A stretch of 59,929 nucleotides of DNA from Bradyrhizobium canariense (GTDB lineage Bacteria > Pseudomonadota > Alphaproteobacteria > Rhizobiales > Xanthobacteraceae): NCBI RefSeq assembly GCF_019402665.1, contig NZ_VSST01000082.1, forward strand, positions 1 through 59,929, read 5' to 3'. This document shows, piece after piece, positions 34,304 through 42,074 of the stretch (its first letter is position 1; each line of letters begins with the position of its first letter). The position numbers and the translations under genes are program-made. The notes beneath the pieces were generated by a model that made no database searches, had not been told where the DNA came from, and worked only from the letters and a program-made list of their open reading frames with translations.

Positions 34304-35050
34304 CTACGGTACGAAGCCCTCGAAGATCATCTGATCCGCATGCTGTGCGACCCGCGTCCGCTGCTCGGTCGTACGCACGGTCCAGCCGAGCAGGGCGCAG
34401 CCGAACACATTGCGGGCGATCCAGGGGGCGGGGGCGGGCAGGTCGTCGACCCTGAAGGCGACGAAATGCGGCTGGGTCTGGAAGCCGTGGCGCAGGTACA
34501 GCATGCTGTCGCGCTGCTCCCGGGTCAGGTAAGCCCAGTATTCGTCCTGATAGCTCCGCTGCGCGACGATGCCGCGGGGGCGGGAGGGCAACAGCTCGCG
34601 CAGCGCCAGCACCAGGTCCGGGTCGAAGGACATGCCGACGGCGGGGCCGTCATAGGATGCCAGCACCTCGGCCATCCGCTTCACCAGCTTGCGGTCGCCG
34701 TCAAAATGGCTCTTGACCTCGATCACCAGCGGCACGCGGCCGGCGACCAGGCCGCAGAGGTCGCTGAGCGACATCATCCGCTCGGCCGTGTCCTTGAACG
34801 TGAGCGCCTTCAGTTCAGTGGCGGTTTTCTCGACCAGCGGGCCGGTGGCCTCGGTAAGGCGGCCGAGCGCATGGTCGTGATGCACCATGGCCTCGCCGTC
34901 GGCGGAGAGCTGGATGTCGACCTCGATCGAGAAATTGCCCGCAATCGCAGCCTGCACCGCGCCCGGCATGTTCTCGACGATGCCGCGGGAAATGTCGTGC
35001 AGGCCGCGATGGGCGACCGGGCGGGCTGTCAACCAATCAGGAGCGCGCAT
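34304..35050 (-). CDS. Glycerophosphodiester phosphodiesterase
   Basis: A 248-residue TIM-barrel enzyme that hydrolyses glycerophosphodiesters to glycerol-3-phosphate and an alcohol. Catalytic signatures are AHRGLHD (His-Arg) at about 13-19, ENMPGA, then FSIEVDIQLSADGEAMVHHD, which holds Glu, Asp and the second His. No signal peptide, so it works in the cytosol, like UgpQ. Its start is 5 nt after the stop of the RidA gene, so they form an operon, probably continuing into the FemAB-like gene 51 nt on. Confidence 0.9.
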   Translation of the reverse strand: MRAPDWLTARPVAHRGLHDISRGIVENMPGAVQAAIAGNFSIEVDIQLSADGEAMVHHDHALGRLTEATGPLVEKTATELKALTFKDTAERMMSLSDLCGLVAGRVPLVIEVKSHFDGDRKLVKRMAEVLASYDGPAVGMSFDPDLVLALRELLPSRPRGIVAQRSYQDEYWAYLTREQRDSMLYLRHGFQTQPHFVAFRVDDLPAPAPWIARNVFGCALLGWTVRTTEQRTRVAQHADQMIFEGFVP

Positions 35051-35055
35051 TCGCC

Positions 35056-35523
35056 TCAGGCGACCTCGAACACGCCTTCGACCTCGACCGCCGCATCCGC
35101 GGGCAGGGAGGCGACGCCGACGGTGGTGCGGGCATGACGGCCCTTGTCACCGAAGGCGGCGACCATCAGATCGGAGGCGCCGTTGAGGACCTTCGGCCCG
35201 TCCAGGAAGTCCGGCGCCGAGTTGATGAAGCCGCCGAGGCGCACCACGCGAACGACCTTGTCGAGGTCGCCGAGCGCCGCCTTGACCTGGGCCAGCAGGT
35301 TGACGGCGCAGCCGCGGGCGGCCGCCGCGCCCTCTTCGATGGTCACGCCGGCGCCGAGCTTGCCCTTGGCGATCAGCTTGCCGGCGGGATCGAAGCAAAC
35401 CTGGCCCGAGACGAACAGCAGATTACCGGTGCGCACGAACGGCACGTAATTGGCCACGGGGGTGGGAGCCTCGTGCAGCTTGATGCCCTGTTCCGCCAGC
35501 TTCTGCTCGACCGTGCCCGCCAT
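35056..35523 (-). CDS. RidA family protein (YjgF/YER057c-like)
   Basis: A 155-residue protein of the RidA superfamily, belonging to the XLRidA-like branch with a longer N-terminus (MAGTVEQKLAEQGIKLHEAP). It shows VPFVRTGNLLFVSGQVCFDP and ARGCAVNLLAQVKAALGDLD, and ends with ARTTVGVASLPADAAVEVEGV, where the Arg should bind the enamine/imine carboxylate. These proteins hydrolyse reactive 2-aminoacrylate-type intermediates. An upstream ORF extension to 35613 looks non-coding. A second RidA paralogue is at 36666. Confidence 0.9.
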   Translation of the reverse strand: MAGTVEQKLAEQGIKLHEAPTPVANYVPFVRTGNLLFVSGQVCFDPAGKLIAKGKLGAGVTIEEGAAAARGCAVNLLAQVKAALGDLDKVVRVVRLGGFINSAPDFLDGPKVLNGASDLMVAAFGDKGRHARTTVGVASLPADAAVEVEGVFEVA

Positions 35524-35667
35524 GTCCGACCTCGTTGTCCAAAAATCCATCCGCCGGGCAGATCCGTCGCAGCCCGGCGGGCCCTGTTTCGCCCATCGTG
35601 CCGCCACATGCAAGCAACCCTCGGGGGTGGCATTTTGTTGAGGCAGGGCAGGAGGTTCAACGCAAAG

Positions 35668-35716
35668 GTCGCAACTTTACGTGAAACGGCCTCAGTTGCG
35701 ACGCAATGGAACGTTC
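35668..35716 (+). promoter_or_regulatory. Dyad upstream of eipB
   Basis: GTCGCAACT (35668-35676) and AGTTGCGAC (35694-35702) are perfect 9-bp inverted arms 17 nt apart. A second palindrome, GAACGTTC (35709-35716), follows. Both lie within 90 nt of the eipB start. They could be an operator or an mRNA hairpin. Confidence 0.4.
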
Positions 35717-35755
35717 ATTAAAATGTTGAATCTGCGCTTTCCCCAGGGACCAGAC

Positions 35756-36601
35756 ATGCTGCACCTTTTCCGGACTTCGCTCGGTGTGACGGCGCTCGCG
35801 GCGGCCGCTCTCGGCCCCGGAGGCGGGGCGCTAGCCGCGAACGGTCCGTTCCTCGCGCATCAGGCGCTCTATGATTTGAGCCTGGTGAAATCGCGCTCCA
35901 ATTCGATCAACAGCGCGCGCGGCCGCATCCTCTACAATTTCACCGGAAGTTCGTGCGAGGGCTACACCTCCGAATTCCGCCAGGTCTCCGAGCTCGACAG
36001 TGGCGAGGGCAAGGTCACGCTCAGCGATCTCCGCTCCAATTCCTGGGAGGACGCTGGCGGCAAAAGCTACCGCTTCAAGATCGAGACGCGGATGAACGAG
36101 GCGGATGCCGGCCGGGTCGACGGCTCGGCGGAGCGCGACGGCGACCACATCAACGTCAAGCTGAAGCTGCCGGCGCCGAAGAATTTCACGCTCGACGGCA
36201 AGATCGTGTTTCCGACCGAACAGATCCAGCGCATCATTGCCGCCGCGAAGGAGGGCAAGTCGCTGCTCGAGCTCTCCGTCTATGACGGCTCCGACGATGG
36301 CCAGAAGGTCTACAACACGCTGACCGTGATCGGCCAGCCGATCCCGGCCGAGCGCGAAGGTTCGCCCGATCCGTCGACGTCAGATGAGCACATGAAGTCG
36401 CTCAAGCGCTGGCCCGTCACCGTCAGCTATTTCGACCGCGAGGCCCAGCAGAAGGAAGGCGAGCAGACGCCGGTCTATGCGATGGCGTTCGAGCTCTACG
36501 AGAACGGCGTCTCGCGCCAGCTCGTGCTCGATTACAACGATTTTGTGATTTCGGGCGCGATGGGCAAGTTCGACGCGAAGGACAGCAAGCCCTGCAATTG
36601 A
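35756..36601 (+). CDS. eipB: Cell envelope integrity protein EipB (DUF1849)
   Basis: A 281-residue periplasmic protein of the DUF1849 family, named EipB from Brucella, where it has a spiral beta-barrel fold and protects the envelope. The signal peptide (LGVTALAAAALGPGGGALAA) is cleaved near residue 32. The mature chain reads NGPFLAHQALYDLSLVKSRSN, with Cys in SSCEGYTSEFR and SKPCN, the conserved pair known to form a disulfide in EipB. The start at 35756 follows CAGGGA. In-frame ATGs upstream at 35723 and 35681 are weaker choices. Confidence 0.88.
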   Translation: MLHLFRTSLGVTALAAAALGPGGGALAANGPFLAHQALYDLSLVKSRSNSINSARGRILYNFTGSSCEGYTSEFRQVSELDSGEGKVTLSDLRSNSWEDAGGKSYRFKIETRMNEADAGRVDGSAERDGDHINVKLKLPAPKNFTLDGKIVFPTEQIQRIIAAAKEGKSLLELSVYDGSDDGQKVYNTLTVIGQPIPAEREGSPDPSTSDEHMKSLKRWPVTVSYFDREAQQKEGEQTPVYAMAFELYENGVSRQLVLDYNDFVISGAMGKFDAKDSKPCN

Positions 36602-36665
36602 GGGCTGGCCTGCAACGCGGTCTCTGGCTAGGCTCCCTCCCAACCACAAACATCCGGGAGGCATC

Positions 36666-37067
36666 ATGCCCAAGCTCGATCATCTCCGCCCCAGCGGCCT
36701 GCATCACAATCCCGCTTATTCGCATGTCGTCACTGCCACGGGGGCGCGGACGATCTACATCTCCGGCCAGGTATCGGTGGACGAGGAAGGGCGGATCGTC
36801 GGCGAGGGCGATCTCGCCGCGCAGACCACGCAGGTGATGCAGAATCTCGGGCACGCGCTGAAAGCAGCCGGCGCGAGCTACGCCAACATCGTGAAGATCA
36901 CGACCTTCGTCGTGAACTACAAGCCGGAGCTGCGCCCGATCATCGGCAAGGCTCGCTCGGTCTTCTTCGAAGGCATGGAGCCGCCGGCGAGCACGCTGGT
37001 CGGCGTCTCGGCGCTCGCCGCGCCGGAATGGATGATCGAGATCGAGGCGGTGGCGGTCGCGGATTGA
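36666..37067 (+). CDS. RidA family protein (second paralogue)
   Basis: A 133-residue RidA/YjgF-type deaminase. Typical parts are PSGLHHNPAYSHVVTATGARTIYISGQVSVDEEG, TTQVMQNLGHALKAAGASYANIVKITTFVVNY and PPASTLVGVSALAAPEWMIEIEAVAV. The canonical Arg before the STLVGV strand is replaced by Pro-Ala, so it is probably not a strict 2-aminoacrylate deaminase but belongs to the broader Rid group. GGGAGG precedes the ATG. It follows eipB by 64 nt. Confidence 0.88.
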   Translation: MPKLDHLRPSGLHHNPAYSHVVTATGARTIYISGQVSVDEEGRIVGEGDLAAQTTQVMQNLGHALKAAGASYANIVKITTFVVNYKPELRPIIGKARSVFFEGMEPPASTLVGVSALAAPEWMIEIEAVAVAD

Positions 37068-37077
37068 GATCTTTCCC

Positions 37078-37112
37078 GTAGCCCGGATTGCGCTGCGCTT
37101 GATCCGGGCTAC
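37078..37112. repeat. Short inverted repeat, GTAGCCCG family
   Basis: GTAGCCCGGATTGCG and its partial complement GATCCGGGCTAC enclose a short loop. It has the same outer sequence as the 32447-32514 repeat but lacks most of the inner arm. The TAG stop of the leftward ACT-domain gene lies inside its right end. Confidence 0.75.
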
Positions 37113-37516
37113 GAGTGCGTAGCCTTGGACATGTCTTGCAGAAGAACCATCGCTTCGTGTGCCCTGTCAGCCGGCACAAACAGATGATCGTGGTGGAACG
37201 CCGAAACGGCGTTCACGCTAATGCCGGCTGCGGCGAGGCGTGCCGTGATTGCGGCCAGGAAGCCCACCGCATCGAGTGCGGAGTGAACCGTCAGGGTGAT
37301 CAGGCACGATGCGAATGCGTAGCGTAGTCCCGCCGCTTCGGCCTGTTCGCGTGGGATCACGAGCGTCGTCCCTTCCTGCTCGCGGAACGTCAGCAAAGGG
37401 CTGAGCGCTGCGGGAATCGACTGGCCTGTCGGGATCGTGCAGAACACGAAAATGCCTGGCCGCATCTCCGGCTTCACGTGTCTCAGCAGCGCGTCGAGGT
37501 CGCGTTCGCCTGTCAT
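37109..37516 (-). CDS. ACT domain-containing protein
   Basis: A 135-residue protein with two ACT-like halves. The first (RPGIFVFCTIPTGQSIPAALSPLLTFREQEGTTLVI) matches the N-terminal subdomain of a small family often annotated as ACT domain protein. The second (FASCLITLTVHSALDAVGFLAAITARLAAAGISVNAVSAFHHDHLFVP) is a typical regulatory ACT fold. It should bind an amino acid; the partner enzyme is unknown. Its ATG overlaps the dinB stop by 1 nt (TGATG), so translation is coupled to dinB. Confidence 0.85.
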   Translation of the reverse strand: MTGERDLDALLRHVKPEMRPGIFVFCTIPTGQSIPAALSPLLTFREQEGTTLVIPREQAEAAGLRYAFASCLITLTVHSALDAVGFLAAITARLAAAGISVNAVSAFHHDHLFVPADRAHEAMVLLQDMSKATHS

Positions 37517-38805
37517 CACTCCTGCGCCTTTTCCGGCCCCTCATACGCGATGCCGCGGATCACTGCGGCGCTGCCGAATTTCTTGCGCAAGCTGTCCACC
37601 GCGCGCTCGGCGTGGGCGGCGCGGCGGTCGAGCATGTCGGTGTCGTCGGCGACTGAACCCTCGCGCAACGCGCTGACGCCGGCGCCCATCAGACGGAAGG
37701 CGGTGCCGTCGATCTCTTTCGCCAGCATCTCGCGGCAGATCGAAAAGATCTTCGCGGCAAGCTGCGTCGGGGCCGTGATCGACTGCGAGCGGGTCCGCTG
37801 GCGGAAATCCGCGGTCTTCAGCTTCAGCGTGACGGTCAGGCCGGCGAGCTCGCTGCTCTTGAGGCGAGACGACGTCTTCTCGCAGAGGCGCCACAGGATC
37901 TTCTCCAGCGTCGCGAAATCGCGGATGTCGGTCTCGAACGTCGTCTCGCTCGAAATCGTCTTGGCGCCCCGATCGGGCTCGACGCGGCGGTCGTCGATGC
38001 CGCGCGCGAGCTGCCACAGCCTGCGGCCGTCGCTCGGAAACTGCCGCATCATCTCGATCTCGTCGGCCTTCTGCAGGTCGGCGATGATGCGGAAGCCGCG
38101 TTGCACCAGACGCTCCTGCGTCGCGGGTCCAACGCCGAAGATGAAACCGACGGGCTTCTCCGCAAGCATCAAGCGCGCTTCCTCCTGGTCGAGCGCGGCA
38201 AACCCGCGAGGCTTGTCGAGGTCGGAGGCGATCTTGGCCAGGAACTTGTTGCAGGAGAGGCCGACCGAGACGCTGATGCCGATGTCGCGCTCGATGTCAC
38301 GTGCGAACCGCGCCAGCACCTTGGCCGGGATCATGCCGTGCACCCGTTCGGTGCCGGAGAGATCGAGGAACGCCTCGTCGATCGAGAGCGGCTCGACCAG
38401 CGGCGTCAGGGCCTGCATGGCCTGGCGCACCTCGCGCCCGACCCGGACATATTTCGCCATGTCCGGCGGGATCACGGCGGCATGCGGGCAGGCTTCCAAC
38501 GCCTTGTACATCGGCATGGCCGAGCGCACGCCGTAGGTGCGCGCGATATAGCAGGCGGCCGACACCACGCCGCGCTTGCCCCCGCCGATGATGACGGGTC
38601 TGTCGGCGATGTCGGGGTTGTCGCGCTTCTCGACTGTCGCGTAGAAGGCGTCGCAGTCGATATGGGCGATGGTCAGGCTTGCGAGTGCGCGGTGGCGGGC
38701 GAGGCGGGGGGAACCGCAGGCGGAACAACGCCGAACGCCGATATCCAGATCGGCCGAACAATCCCGGCAGAAGCAGCGGGGCCCGGCCGTCTCCAGGGAG
38801 GTCAC
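37516..38805 (-). CDS. dinB: DNA polymerase IV (Y family) with N-terminal zinc-ribbon extension
   Basis: A 429-residue error-prone translesion polymerase. Catalytic acids lie in IAHIDCDAFYATVE (near residue 50) and SIDEAFLDLSG (near 145). The helix-hairpin-helix IFGVGPATQERL and the little-finger domain follow. The first 45 residues carry CFCRDC and CSACG, a Cys4 arrangement typical of a zinc ribbon and absent from E. coli DinB. The GTG at 38805 overlaps the DUF3572 stop (GTGA). The ACT-domain gene overlaps its own stop, giving a coupled three-gene operon. Confidence 0.92.
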   Translation of the reverse strand: MTSLETAGPRCFCRDCSADLDIGVRRCSACGSPRLARHRALASLTIAHIDCDAFYATVEKRDNPDIADRPVIIGGGKRGVVSAACYIARTYGVRSAMPMYKALEACPHAAVIPPDMAKYVRVGREVRQAMQALTPLVEPLSIDEAFLDLSGTERVHGMIPAKVLARFARDIERDIGISVSVGLSCNKFLAKIASDLDKPRGFAALDQEEARLMLAEKPVGFIFGVGPATQERLVQRGFRIIADLQKADEIEMMRQFPSDGRRLWQLARGIDDRRVEPDRGAKTISSETTFETDIRDFATLEKILWRLCEKTSSRLKSSELAGLTVTLKLKTADFRQRTRSQSITAPTQLAAKIFSICREMLAKEIDGTAFRLMGAGVSALREGSVADDTDMLDRRAAHAERAVDSLRKKFGSAAVIRGIAYEGPEKAQE

Positions 38806-39113
38806 GGCACGTCGCGCTCCCAATTGGGGTCGCCGAGCGCGTCGCCGAGAACCTGCCGCGCTGCGGCAACGTTGGTCGGATGCAGTTCCGCAGCGCTGGC
38901 AAAGGCCTTCACGGTGGCGTCATCCCGCATCACGAAATCGAGCACGCTGAGCAGGAAATTGGGGTCCGAGGCCGCATTGCGCAGCATCTCCGGGCCGACC
39001 CCTGTCTCGGCCAGGAACAGGCCCAGCCGCTCGGGTTCGCTCGCGACAAAAGACAGCGCCTGAAGCGCAACGATTTCAGCGACTTCGCGCGGGTTGTGAA
39101 CAGGCTTTTTCAC
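38802..39113 (-). CDS. DUF3572 family protein
   Basis: A 103-residue helical protein (NPREVAEIVALQALSFVASEPERLGLFLAETGVGPEMLRNAA), full length for DUF3572, a small alphaproteobacterial family of unknown function. It is the first gene of the operon with dinB and the ACT protein, and its stop overlaps the dinB GTG by 4 nt. The conserved link to dinB suggests a part in the DNA-damage response, which is inference. Confidence 0.85.
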   Translation of the reverse strand: MKKPVHNPREVAEIVALQALSFVASEPERLGLFLAETGVGPEMLRNAASDPNFLLSVLDFVMRDDATVKAFASAAELHPTNVAAARQVLGDALGDPNWERDVP

Positions 39114-39169
39114 GTGGCCGGTTTGCCTTTCCGTTAACTTTCGGTGTCTACTTTGGGGTCACCATGCCC

Positions 39170-39279
39170 GAGTCTCGTTCCTGAGTCTTGTGACCCCGAC
39201 AAGCAACTGGAAACCACATCGCAGAAAGTCGGTCCTCGGGTTTAACGAAACTCAAGCGAATTCGAGGCTAGTTTGAATC
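39170..39279. promoter_or_regulatory. Cluster of three GANTC sites upstream of divK
   Basis: GAGTC at 39170-39174 and 39183-39187, and GAATC at 39275-39279, all within the 240-bp gap before divK. GANTC is the CcrM methylation site that ties some alphaproteobacterial promoters to replication. One site is expected about every 256 bp in random DNA, so three in 110 bp is a mild excess. Confidence 0.4.
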
Positions 39280-39353
39280 CAGTTTTCGAAGCGCCGGCGA
39301 CCGGCGCCTGAGGCGTCACATGCATCGGTCTGCGGACCAATCAGGAGGGCGGG

Positions 39354-39719
39354 ATGGCTAAGACCGTCCTGATCGTGGAAGACAACGAGCTCAACATGAA
39401 GCTCTTCCGCGACCTGTTGGAGGCGCACGGCTACCAGACCACCGGTACCAGCAACGGCTACGAGGCGCTCGACCTCGTTCGCAAGATGCGGCCCGACCTC
39501 GTGCTGATGGATATCCAATTGCCGCAGGTCTCGGGCCTGGAGGTGACGCGCTGGATCAAGGACGATCCGGAGCTGCGCAGCATTCCCGTCGTCGCCGTCA
39601 CGGCGTTCGCGATGAAGGGCGACGAAGAGCGCATCCGCGAGGGCGGCTGCGAAGCCTATTTGTCCAAGCCGATCTCGGTCGGCAAATTCATTGAGACGGT
39701 CCGACGTTTCATCGGATAG
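39354..39719 (+). CDS. divK: Cell-cycle single-domain response regulator DivK
   Basis: A 121-residue CheY-like receiver domain with no output domain. It has the acidic pair ED at 9-10, the phosphoacceptor Asp53 in LVLMDIQLP, Thr in AVTAFA, and the Lys of YLSKPIS. In Caulobacter, DivK is phosphorylated by DivJ and dephosphorylated by PleC, and acts through DivL to restrain CtrA. Sequence and the adjacent pleD (14 nt) make the identification strong. Confidence 0.95.
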   Translation: MAKTVLIVEDNELNMKLFRDLLEAHGYQTTGTSNGYEALDLVRKMRPDLVLMDIQLPQVSGLEVTRWIKDDPELRSIPVVAVTAFAMKGDEERIREGGCEAYLSKPISVGKFIETVRRFIG

Positions 39720-39733
39720 GAAGTGAGTTCACA

Positions 39734-41107
39734 GTGTCCGCGCGTATTCTCGTCGTCGATGACGTCCCTGCCAACGTCAAGCTGCTCGAAGCTCGCCTAT
39801 CCGCCGAATATTTCGACGTCATGACCGCCGCGAACGGCACCGAGGCGCTGGCGATCTGCGCCCGCGCCGAATGCGACATCATCCTGCTCGACGTCATGAT
39901 GCCGGACATGGACGGTTTCGAGGTCTGCCGCCGCCTCAAGACCGATCCGGCCACGCACCACATTCCCGTCGTGATGGTCACCGCGCTCGACAGCCCGGCC
40001 GACCGCAACCGCGGGCTGGAAGCCGGCGCCGACGATTTCCTGACAAAACCCGTCTCCGATGTCGTGCTGATCGCGCGCGTCCGCTCGCTGACCCGGCTGA
40101 AGATGATGACCGACGAGCTGCGCATGCGCGCCATCACTTCGCTCGAGATCGGCATGCAGGCGCCCGAGCGCAGTGCAATCTCCGACACCGGCAAGGGCGG
40201 CCGCATCCTGCTGGTCGACGACCGCCAGTCCTCCTATGAGCGGCTGGCGACGATCCTCGCCGCCGAGCACACCATCGACGTCGAGCCGAACCCGACGGAA
40301 GCGCTGTTCCACGCCGCCGAGGGCAATTACGATCTGCTGATCGTCTCGCTCGACCTCAACAATTTCGACGGCCTTCGGCTGTGCAGCCAGGCGCGCTCGC
40401 TGGAGCGCACGCGGCATGTGCCGATCCTGGCGATCGCCGACCCCGAGAACGCCACGCGGCTGCTGCGTGGGCTCGAGATCGGGGTCAACGACTATCTGCT
40501 GCGTCCCATCGACAAGATCGAGCTGCTGGCGCGTGCCCGCACCCAGATCCGCCGCCGCCGTTACACCGACCATCTGCGCGACAACGTGCAGAACTCGATC
40601 GAGATGGCAATCACGGACGCGCTCACCGGGCTGCACAATCGCCGCTACATGGAGAGCCATCTCGCGACGCTCGCCGAGCAGGCCGCAACCCGCGGCAAGC
40701 CGCTGGCGCTGATGATCCTGGACATCGACTACTTCAAGTCGATCAACGACAATTACGGTCACGACGCCGGCGACGACGTGCTGCGCGAATTCGCCGTGCG
40801 GGTGCGCAAGTCGATCCGCGGCATCGACCTTGCCTGTCGCTACGGCGGCGAGGAATTCGTCATCGTGATGCCGGAGACCGATCTCCACGTCGCCGGCATG
40901 GTCGCCGAGCGCCTGCGCCGCTCGATCGCCGGCGAGCCCTTTGCGATCCACAAGGGCACCAAGCGCATCGAGGTCACGATCTCGATCGGCCTGACCACGC
41001 TGGAGCAGAAGGGCGAGGCGGTTGGCGACGTCCTCAAGCGCGCCGACACTGCGCTGTACCGCGCCAAGCACGACGGCCGCAATCGCGTGGTGTCGCACGC
41101 GGCGTGA
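39734..41107 (+). CDS. pleD: Response regulator diguanylate cyclase PleD
   Basis: A 457-residue protein made of two receivers and a GGDEF domain. REC1 has DD at 9-10 and phosphoacceptor Asp53 in LLDVMMPDMDG. REC2 (about 157-270) is a pseudo-receiver: its phosphate site region reads LLIVSLDLNN. The GGDEF domain (about 290-455) has the active-site GGEEF at 371-375 and, five residues before it, RGID at 362-365, the RxxD inhibitory site. It makes cyclic-di-GMP to drive polar development. GTG start, with GGAAGTGAG upstream. Confidence 0.95.
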   Translation: MSARILVVDDVPANVKLLEARLSAEYFDVMTAANGTEALAICARAECDIILLDVMMPDMDGFEVCRRLKTDPATHHIPVVMVTALDSPADRNRGLEAGADDFLTKPVSDVVLIARVRSLTRLKMMTDELRMRAITSLEIGMQAPERSAISDTGKGGRILLVDDRQSSYERLATILAAEHTIDVEPNPTEALFHAAEGNYDLLIVSLDLNNFDGLRLCSQARSLERTRHVPILAIADPENATRLLRGLEIGVNDYLLRPIDKIELLARARTQIRRRRYTDHLRDNVQNSIEMAITDALTGLHNRRYMESHLATLAEQAATRGKPLALMILDIDYFKSINDNYGHDAGDDVLREFAVRVRKSIRGIDLACRYGGEEFVIVMPETDLHVAGMVAERLRRSIAGEPFAIHKGTKRIEVTISIGLTTLEQKGEAVGDVLKRADTALYRAKHDGRNRVVSHAA

Positions 41108-41374
41108 GGCCGCTCGCACAGGCCGGCGCAAAAAAACGCGAAAACAACCCCATGCACAGTAGCCGACGCTAGTCGGATCAATGGCTTACGTCGGCCGCAA
41201 AACGGCTGATGCTGGACCGCAATGCCGTTTGACTCGTCGGGCAAAACAGGAGCATGCTGCTAGCATTCCGAAAATCCCACGAACTCTGCTGTCATTCCCC
41301 GCGCAGGCGGGGAATCCAGTACGCCGCGGCGTCTCGGCTCAAGCGATGGAATCCATGTGGACCGAAAGTCCGGG
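41108..41374. other. Spacer after pleD with repeat fragments
   Basis: No gene seen. A hairpin of the ATTCCCCGC family lies at 41294-41315, followed to about 41370 by sequence (GGAATCCA, GGACCGAAAG) that resembles the ends of dispersed repeats. Short open frames here look like chance. Confidence 0.5.
41294..41315. repeat. ATTCCCCGC hairpin repeat
   Basis: Perfect 9-bp arms, ATTCCCCGC and GCGGGGAAT, with a 4-nt loop (GCAG). It looks like the end of a genome-wide CATTCCCCGC...GGGGAATCCA repeat type, of which only one side is clear here. Confidence 0.6.
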
Positions 41375-41959
41375 TTACTTCTGATCGACGTTGCTGGTCC
41401 CCGAACCTGGCGTACCGATCGGCAAGCCGTTCGCCGCATGACCGACGCCAACGCCCGGCGCACTGACGGCTCCTGGAGTTTGATCTTGCGGAAGTGTCTT
41501 GATCCCCGTCCTTGCTTGCTCAGCGGGGCTCATCTGGTCCCTGTTATCGCTGTTGGCACCATTGGTCGCCGTGATGCCGGACCTGTCGCTCCCGTTTGGC
41601 GTGCCGATCTGTGTCGATCCGGTCGCGGTGCTGCCCGCGCCCGAGCTGCCCGGTGCGGCCGGTGTGCTCGCGGTGTTGCCGTTCTGCGTCGGGGGCTGAA
41701 CGTTCGGGTTGGTTGGAGAGTTATTGGTGTGAGCGCCGGTTGAGGTTGCGTTTGTGCCCATGCCGGATGGGGCCGAGGGACCTCCATTGGCGGCGCCAGA
41801 CGTGCCAGTGCCTGCACCTGAGCTCGCGGATGATCCGGACGCGCCGCCGCTCGCGGCCGCGCCACCCGCGCCACCACCACCTCCGCCGCCTTGTGCGAGG
41901 ACCGGTGCGGCAACAGCGAAGGACAGTGCGGCTGTAAGAAGAAGCGATTTTCGATTCAT
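41375..41959 (-). CDS. Secreted low-complexity Gly/Ser/Thr/Asn-rich protein
   Basis: A 194-residue protein. The signal peptide MNRKSLLLTAALSFAVAAPV is cleaved after LAQ. The remainder is almost entirely Gly, Ser, Ala, Thr, Asn and Pro, with no Cys and little structure expected (GGGGGGGAGG, GTGTSGAANGG, then QPPTQNG). It ends ...GLPIGTPGSGTSNVDQK. Such proteins are exported, intrinsically disordered and sometimes surface-associated or stress-induced. A GGAAC-N17-AGTT promoter-like motif lies 26-51 nt upstream, consistent with the general stress sigma factor EcfG. The function is unknown. Confidence 0.7.
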   Translation of the reverse strand: MNRKSLLLTAALSFAVAAPVLAQGGGGGGGAGGAAASGGASGSSASSGAGTGTSGAANGGPSAPSGMGTNATSTGAHTNNSPTNPNVQPPTQNGNTASTPAAPGSSGAGSTATGSTQIGTPNGSDRSGITATNGANSDNRDQMSPAEQARTGIKTLPQDQTPGAVSAPGVGVGHAANGLPIGTPGSGTSNVDQK

Positions 41960-41984
41960 GACCTTCTCCGGTGTAAAGAAGGTC

Positions 41985-42010
41985 AACTACGCCGAAATGG
42001 CGATTGTTCC
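41985..42010 (-). promoter_or_regulatory. Candidate EcfG-type stress promoter
   Basis: Read on the minus strand: GGAAC, 17 nt, AGTT. The alphaproteobacterial general stress promoter is GGAAC-N16-17-CGTT, so one base differs. It is correctly placed before the secreted low-complexity protein. Confidence 0.4.
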
Positions 42011-42074
42011 TTTCAGTTCGGTCATTCAGGTGACCGCTCCCGGATTTCCGAGAGAGGCTGTTTCATATGGCGCG

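Noticed and set aside
41254..41466. 70-codon plus-strand frame after pleD
   Set aside because: It is made from repeat sequence and the antisense end of the secreted-protein gene.
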